From Tychonema sp. LEGE 06208 (lineage in GTDB: Bacteria > Cyanobacteriota > Cyanobacteriia > Cyanobacteriales > Microcoleaceae), in assembly GCF_015207505.1 (NCBI RefSeq), contig NZ_JADEWT010000042.1, positions 1 through 47,242 of the forward strand: a stretch of 47,242 bases of DNA, in the 5' to 3' direction. Below are positions 42,917-47,242 of this stretch, in pieces; position 1 is the stretch's first letter; each line of letters opens with the position of its first letter. The notes beneath the pieces are model-generated. The model ran no database searches and was not told where the DNA came from. It saw only the letters and a list, made by a program, of their open reading frames with translations. The translations under genes and the position numbers were made by a program.

Positions 42917-43660
42917 ATGATGATGCCTCGGATACTTGTTATTGATGATGACGCGGCGATCGCCGAACTGGTAGCCGTCAACCTAGAAATGGCTGGCTAC
43001 GAAGTCACCCAGGCAGAAGACGGCATCAAAGGTCAGGCACTGGCAATACAACTGCTGCCGGATCTGATCGTCCTAGACCTGATGTTGCCTAGAGTAGACG
43101 GATTCACAGTATGTCAGCGTTTGCGGAGGGACGATCGCACATCCGACATACCCGTCTTGATGTTGACAGCCTTAAGTCAAACTCAAGACAAAGTAGAAGG
43201 CTTCAACTCCGGCGCCGACGACTACCTGACCAAACCCTTTGAACTAGAAGAAATGCTAGCGCGAGTGCGAGCCCTGCTGAGGCGCACAGACCGCATCCCC
43301 CAAGCAGCCAAACACTCCGAAATCCTGAATTACGGCCCGCTGACCCTCGTCCCCGAAAGGTTTGAAGCTGTTTGGTACGTTAATACCGTCAAACTGACTC
43401 ACCTAGAGTTCGAGTTGCTGCACTGCTTGCTGCAGCGCCACGGTCAAACAGTCTCTCCCAGCGAAATTCTCAAAGAAGTCTGGGGCTACGACCCAGACGA
43501 CGACATCGAAACAATTCGCGTACACATCAGACACCTGAGAACCAAGATGGAACCCGATCCCCGCCATCCTCGGTACATAAAAACCGTATACGGGGCCGGT
43601 TATTGCCTCGAATTGCCCAGCAACGAGCAAGTCGCCGAGGAAAGCAAATCCTCTGCTTGA
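42917..43660 (+). CDS. rpaA: OmpR-family response regulator RpaA
   Basis: This protein is 247 residues. The receiver domain (3-120) has the acidic pocket VIDDD, the phospho-acceptor Asp in IVLDLMLP near 54, TAL and the Lys in [10 protein letters not shown] winged-helix DNA-binding domain follows (about 145-240: [40 protein letters not shown]). The sequence fits RpaA, the master output regulator of the cyanobacterial clock and of phycobilisome energy transfer, phosphorylated by SasA. Three ATGs in a row make start choice uncertain by two codons; the GGTGAG site favours the second or third. A perfect terminator follows. Confidence 0.95.
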   Translation: MMMPRILVIDDDAAIAELVAVNLEMAGYEVTQAEDGIKGQALAIQLLPDLIVLDLMLPRVDGFTVCQRLRRDDRTSDIPVLMLTALSQTQDKVEGFNSGADDYLTKPFELEEMLARVRALLRRTDRIPQAAKHSEILNYGPLTLVPERFEAVWYVNTVKLTHLEFELLHCLLQRHGQTVSPSEILKEVWGYDPDDDIETIRVHIRHLRTKMEPDPRHPRYIKTVYGAGYCLELPSNEQVAEESKSSA

Positions 43661-43704
43661 ACGGGCGCGCCAGATTCCACAAGCAGTTAAAAATTTCGAT
43701 AGAA

Positions 43705-43733
43705 AAGCCTGAGAGCAAACGCTCTCAGGCTTT
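43705..43733 (+). terminator. Rho-independent-like terminator of rpaA
   Basis: AAGCCTGAGAGC pairs perfectly with GCTCTCAGGCTT in a 12-bp stem with an AAAC loop, followed by TTG. It starts 45 bases after the rpaA stop. Confidence 0.85.
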
Positions 43734-44004
43734 GTGGTTTGGAGTTTGAGATGAATATGCCAAGAAATAGCCATTAGCTGGTATTAATTCTCTTAATTGA
43801 GAAAAAACAATCCCGCACCGTCTTTTAGTCCCACTTCGATCGAAGCTGACCCAGAAGAAAGTACCGGATTTGTTCTGCCACCTTGTCTTTTCCGAGAGGA
43901 TGAGATAGCTACTTAAACAACAATAGACTTAGTAAGACTATTTATCAATAAAATCTTCAAATTCGATCTAATCTTTATTTTTGCCAATCACGGGCAAACT
44001 TGCC

Positions 44005-44035
44005 ATCGAGCCTGAAAACCAGTTAAAGGCTCGAT
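44005..44035. promoter_or_regulatory. Hairpin upstream of antenna genes
   Basis: ATCGAGCCT (44005-44013) and AGGCTCGAT (44027-44035) form a perfect 9-bp stem with a 13-base loop, about 165 bases before the first antenna gene. It could be a regulatory stem or a second terminator. Confidence 0.35.
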
Positions 44036-44199
44036 TTGACGATACTTTACACCGTTAAGTTACATATCTTAACCAAAAGAAGTGAAAAACTTTATCAAAT
44101 AGCCCTTGACGAAACTTCTAAAATTGTTGATTATCTATATCAATAAGCCGCAAGCGCTTAAAACTCAACTGACATCTTTCACAAGAGGTAAATCGCCCC

Positions 44200-45279
44200 G
44201 TGACAAGCATGGCAAAAAAATCCTTCCCAGCCGAAGGAGAAACCTTTCCCTGGTGGGCCGGCAACGCCCGCTTAATCAACCTTTCCGGTCGTTTGCTAGG
44301 CGCCCACGTCGCCCAAGCCGGCCTCATCGTCCTCTGGGCGGGAGCTTATACCCTATTTGAGCTTTCCCGTTTCAACCCAGAATTTCCCATGTACGAACAA
44401 GGCTTAATCCTGTTGCCAAACCTAGCCCGACTCGGCTTTGGAGTTGGTGCCGGAGGCAAAATTGTCGATACTTATCCGTACTTTCAGATTGGTGTAATTC
44501 ACCTAATTAGCTCAGCCTTTCTCGGCTTCGGCGGTATCTTTCATTCCCTCAAAGGACCCGCCACCCTCGAAGAAAAAACTCCTTTCTTCGGCTACAGATG
44601 GGAAGACGCAGACAAAATGACCACCATCTTGGGCATCCACCTAGTTTTGCTTGGTGTCGGTGCCTTCTTGTTGGTGGCCAAAGCTATGTATTTCGGTGGT
44701 TTATATGATACCACGATCGGGCAAGTGCGGATAATTTCGGAACCCACTTTCAATCCCGCCGTGATTTTCGGCTACCTGTTCGGTGCAGGTGGCACGCATT
44801 GGCTCGCCTCTGTTGACAATCTCGAAGATGTTGTCGGCGGACATATGTGGGTAGGAATCCTCTGCATTGCCGGCGGCCTCTGGCACATTCGCACTCAACC
44901 TTTTGATTGGGCAAAACGCCTGTTCATCTGGTCGGGAGAAGCTTACCTCTCCTACAGTCTCGGTGCCTTAGCCTTAATGGGTTTCATCGCAGCCTACTTT
45001 GTTTCAGTCAACACCATTGCTTACCCAGAGGAATTCTACGGGCCAACTTTAAAAATTGGCTTCGAGCAGTTCCCCTATTTTCACAGCGAAGGAATGCTGA
45101 CCTCCCGCGTCTGGTTGGCTAACACCCATTTCTGGCTCGCCTTCTTCGTTCTGCAAGGCCATTTCTGGCACGCTTTGCGATCGGCAGGATTTGATTTCCG
45201 CAAAGGCAAAGTCGTGCAAGCAATGCGCGAAGACATCCAGCCCGAAGGAAATAAAGTTGCAGCCAGTCCAGCCAGTTAA
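44200..45279 (+). CDS. CP43-like chlorophyll-binding antenna protein (IsiA/Pcb family)
   Basis: This 359-residue protein starts at GTG 44200 (AGAGG site 11 bases ahead) or ATG 44209. It has six membrane helices like CP43: N-terminal [89 protein letters not shown] and a last helix with [18 protein letters not shown]. The large lumenal loop of true CP43 is absent, as in IsiA and Pcb. Such proteins bind chlorophyll and surround photosystem I, often under iron shortage. A second gene of the family follows 22 bases later. Confidence 0.95.
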   Translation: MTSMAKKSFPAEGETFPWWAGNARLINLSGRLLGAHVAQAGLIVLWAGAYTLFELSRFNPEFPMYEQGLILLPNLARLGFGVGAGGKIVDTYPYFQIGVIHLISSAFLGFGGIFHSLKGPATLEEKTPFFGYRWEDADKMTTILGIHLVLLGVGAFLLVAKAMYFGGLYDTTIGQVRIISEPTFNPAVIFGYLFGAGGTHWLASVDNLEDVVGGHMWVGILCIAGGLWHIRTQPFDWAKRLFIWSGEAYLSYSLGALALMGFIAAYFVSVNTIAYPEEFYGPTLKIGFEQFPYFHSEGMLTSRVWLANTHFWLAFFVLQGHFWHALRSAGFDFRKGKVVQAMREDIQPEGNKVAASPAS

Positions 45280-45301
45280 CCGCATCAGGAGGAAAGCGAA
45301 A

Positions 45302-46798
45302 ATGCAAGCAATAGCAGATCAGAATTTAATTCCAGAGCCGGAAAACTCAGAAAACGAGTACGGCTGGTGGGCAGGTAACGCCCGCTTCACTAACCTTTCA
45401 GGACGAATTTTGGGAGCTCACGTCGCTCACGCCGGTTTGATCGTACTCTGGGCCGGGGCAATGACTCTGTTTGAACTTTCAAACTTTAACCCAGAGTTGC
45501 CGATGTACGACCAAGGTTTAATCCTGCTGCCGCATTTGGCAAGTTTGGGTTTGGGAGTAGGAGCAGGCGGTCAAATTGTTGATACCTATCCCTATTTTGC
45601 GATCGGAGTTGTGCATCTAATTAGTTCCGCAGTTCTCGGTGCCGGCGGCCTTTACCATTCCTTGCTCGGCCCGAAAGTATTGCCGCAAAACAAAACATTC
45701 TTTGGTTCCTTCGGCTACGACTGGGAAGACAAAGACAAAATGACAACCATCATCGGCATTCACCTATTGCTATTAGGTACTGGTGCTTGGTTGTTGGTGG
45801 CAAAAGCCCTATTTTGGGGCGGTCTTTACGATCCCCACGTTGCCGACGTGCGGATAATTAGCGAACCAACGCTGAATCCTGCCCGCATTTTTAGCTATCT
45901 TTTACCAGTGCGCGGCCCGGAAGGAATGGCAGCAGTTGACAACTTAGAAGATGTTGTCGGCGGTCACATTTATGTTGGCTTGCTCTGCATTCTTGGCGGT
46001 TTCTGGCATATCTTCACCAAGCCTTTTGCGTGGGCCCAGCGAGTGCTGTTTTGGTCTGGCGAAGCTTACCTTTCTTACAGTTTGGGCGCTCTGGCTTATA
46101 TGGGCTTTTTGGCCGCCTACTTTGTTACCGTAAATGACACTGTTTATCCAGAGGTTTTCTACGGCCCTGTGGGTTTGAGCGGCTCGGATGCAGCGGTTGT
46201 TTCTTCGCGGACTTGGCTCGCAACAAGCCATTTTGTGTTAGCGATTTTGGCGCTTTCGGGTCACATCTGGCACGCGCTGCGCGTTCGCACAAAGGCGGCG
46301 GGGTTTGATTTTCGATCGGGCGAATTTCTAACTGCAACTGCTAACAAGGTTGAAAAATCGCCTCAGATGCAAGCTCAACCTGCGGCAGCAACAGCAGTTA
46401 GTTTTTCCGATGTGACTGTAACTTTTTTGCGGAATTTGCCGATTTACCGCAAAGGATTGTCTCCCATAGTCAGGGGATTGGAAGTTAGCTTGGCTCACGG
46501 CTATTTCCTAGTAGGAGCTTTTGCAGTATTGCTGCCTTTACAAGAAAAAGGTTTAGCACCTCTGGCAGCATTGCTGGTAACTCTGGCATTGGTGTTGATT
46601 TTGGCAACGGGCCTTTCGATTTACGAGAATCGGAAGATTGAAGCAGGTAAATTTCTTTACTGGCACAAAACGCCGGAAGATTGGAGTTTATTCCGGGGCG
46701 GTTTGGTGATGGGCGGTACCAGCGGAGCCTTCCTCGCCTATTTGCTGTTAGACAATTTTGCTGGCATTGATGCAATCTTCCGGGGGGTTGTGAACTGA
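45302..46798 (+). CDS. CP43-like antenna protein fused to a PsaL-like domain
   Basis: This 498-residue protein starts at ATG 45302 with AGGAGG ahead. Residues 20-350 repeat the six-helix IsiA/Pcb domain ([40 protein letters not shown]). Residues 368-498 resemble photosystem I subunit Psa[32 protein letters not shown] and LATGLSIYE, with about three helices. PsaL lies at the PSI trimer interface, so this protein could dock the antenna to PSI in place of, or next to, PsaL. It is the second gene of the pair. Related IsiA-PsaL fusions are known in filamentous cyanobacteria. Confidence 0.94.
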   Translation: MQAIADQNLIPEPENSENEYGWWAGNARFTNLSGRILGAHVAHAGLIVLWAGAMTLFELSNFNPELPMYDQGLILLPHLASLGLGVGAGGQIVDTYPYFAIGVVHLISSAVLGAGGLYHSLLGPKVLPQNKTFFGSFGYDWEDKDKMTTIIGIHLLLLGTGAWLLVAKALFWGGLYDPHVADVRIISEPTLNPARIFSYLLPVRGPEGMAAVDNLEDVVGGHIYVGLLCILGGFWHIFTKPFAWAQRVLFWSGEAYLSYSLGALAYMGFLAAYFVTVNDTVYPEVFYGPVGLSGSDAAVVSSRTWLATSHFVLAILALSGHIWHALRVRTKAAGFDFRSGEFLTATANKVEKSPQMQAQPAAATAVSFSDVTVTFLRNLPIYRKGLSPIVRGLEVSLAHGYFLVGAFAVLLPLQEKGLAPLAALLVTLALVLILATGLSIYENRKIEAGKFLYWHKTPEDWSLFRGGLVMGGTSGAFLAYLLLDNFAGIDAIFRGVVN

Positions 46799-46814
46799 AA
46801 TAAAAACGGTTTGT

Positions 46815-46836
46815 AGTGCGGAATTAATTCCGCACT
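46815..46836. terminator. Perfect 22-base palindrome after antenna genes
   Basis: AGTGCGGAATT is followed at once by its exact complement AATTCCGCACT, then GCGAAAAAC. It starts 17 bases past the antenna operon stop and resembles the GTAGTAAGGACTTCAGTCC-family repeats. It may end transcription. Confidence 0.55.
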
Positions 46837-47181
46837 GCGAAAAACTAAATAACCGGGTTTCTGTCCGCTACTTGCGGCACTAATGCCTTCAAGAAATCCG
46901 GTTTTTTCTCAAGTCCTAGCTAAATTTCTGTCAAATCATACCTGATTCGTAGGAGTTAAAAACTCCTGGACTCACTCCCACTAAAGAAACTGGGTTTTTA
47001 CCGAATCTACGGATGACCACACGTCTTTTCGTAAAAACCCCGGTTTCTGAACCTTGATTCGTAAGTCTTATTCAAACTTTGCCGAGTTCAAAAACCTCTG
47101 CAAAAAAGGCTAAGGCTGACGGGGTGACAACCCCGTTAAAACCCATAGCTAACAAAGGTTTGACCGATTTATGGTAAAAAA

Positions 47182-47214
47182 AGATGGGGTCAATATCGTT
47201 AAACAACCCCATCT
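47182..47214. repeat. Hairpin AGATGGGGT/ACCCCATCT
   Basis: A perfect 9-bp stem with a 15-base loop near the window edge. The flanks (ATGGTAAAAAAAG and CATTTTACCA) are also partly inverted, so the element may be larger. Confidence 0.5.
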
Positions 47215-47242
47215 ATAGAAAATGTTACCTCCATTTTACCAA

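Larger units (their letters stand above)
43661..44199. promoter_or_regulatory. Spacer upstream of antenna genes
   Basis: These 539 bases hold the rpaA terminator and then the upstream region of the antenna operon. Visible are a stem ATCGAGCCT/AGGCTCGAT (44005-44035) and an inverted TTGAT...ATCAA (44127-44143) that could be an operator. No Fur-box match is convincing. No gene is seen. Confidence 0.45.
46799..47242. other. Trailing spacer with many hairpins
   Basis: These 444 bases hold no gene. They contain a perfect 22-base palindrome (46815-46836), AACCGGGTTTCT with AAGAAATCCGG (46852-46905), related AAACTGGGTTTTT and CCCCGGTTTCT fragments, a stem ACGGGGT/ACCCCGT (47119-47136), and AGATGGGGT/ACCCCATCT (47182-47214). 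Confidence 0.6.

Noticed and set aside
44127..44143. Fur box upstream of the antenna genes
   Set aside because: TTGAT-7-ATCAA is an exact inverted repeat but does not resemble the GATAATGATAATCATTATC pattern. It is kept only as a possible operator.

Overview
The window comes from a filamentous, Oscillatoriales-like cyanobacterium (Microcoleus/Oscillatoria type). The evidence is frequent HIP1 octamers (GCGATCGC), many heptanucleotide tandem repeats, thylakoid genes (CP43-like antenna proteins, a CAAD/CurT-like protein), the RpaA response regulator and a cobalt/nickel ECF transporter. I assign the organism from gene content only. I saw no rRNA, tRNA, CRISPR array or intact insertion sequence.

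Bases 1-5400 and 11300-28000 form a surface-glycan and export region. It holds two copies of a cassette made of a polytopic membrane protein followed by a DPM1-like GT2 glycosyltransferase (3075-230 and 14925-12424, minus strand). It also holds rfbD/rfbC (dTDP-rhamnose), a sugar epimerase, a small methyltransferase, a 1281-residue triple glycosyltransferase fusion, a methyltransferase-glycosyltransferase fusion and one further glycosyltransferase-like gene. Inside it is a type I secretion block: a parvulin-like PPIase, an ABC exporter carrying a cyclic-nucleotide-binding domain and a dead C39 domain, and an HlyD adaptor. The likely logic is synthesis, modification and export of an extracellular glycan or glycoprotein.

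Bases 6599-11188 carry an accessory four-gene minus-strand cluster: a glycine-zipper membrane coiled-coil protein, a glycine-zipper protein with ten TPRs, a small soluble helical protein and a class 3 lipase. A small gene with an effector-regulator-like helical domain is transcribed divergently. I know no described system with this exact composition, and it is my best candidate for an undescribed one.

Bases 28000-36000 are mainly housekeeping: a MOSC protein, an ABM monooxygenase, a lipoprotein, aroA, a CAAD protein and an LdhA-type dehydrogenase, separated by repeat-rich spacers. Bases 36000-38760 hold the ECF cobalt/nickel transporter (cbiO, cbiQ, fused cbiMN), preceded by a possible Cys-rich 20-codon leader. 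Bases 39350-46800 have an iron and light theme: a frameshift-split membrane gene, a ferritin-like protein, an FTR1 iron permease, rpaA with a strong terminator, and two tandem IsiA/Pcb-type antenna genes, the second fused to a PsaL-like domain.

Intergenic DNA is unusually rich in repeats: several heptamer families, the GCAGAGGGCGCAGAG family, a GTAGTAAGGACTTCAGTCC hairpin family, and a hairpin-GCGGTTTCAACCGCC family. One copy of the last family sits inside a 122-bp MITE-like element with perfect 15-bp inverted ends.
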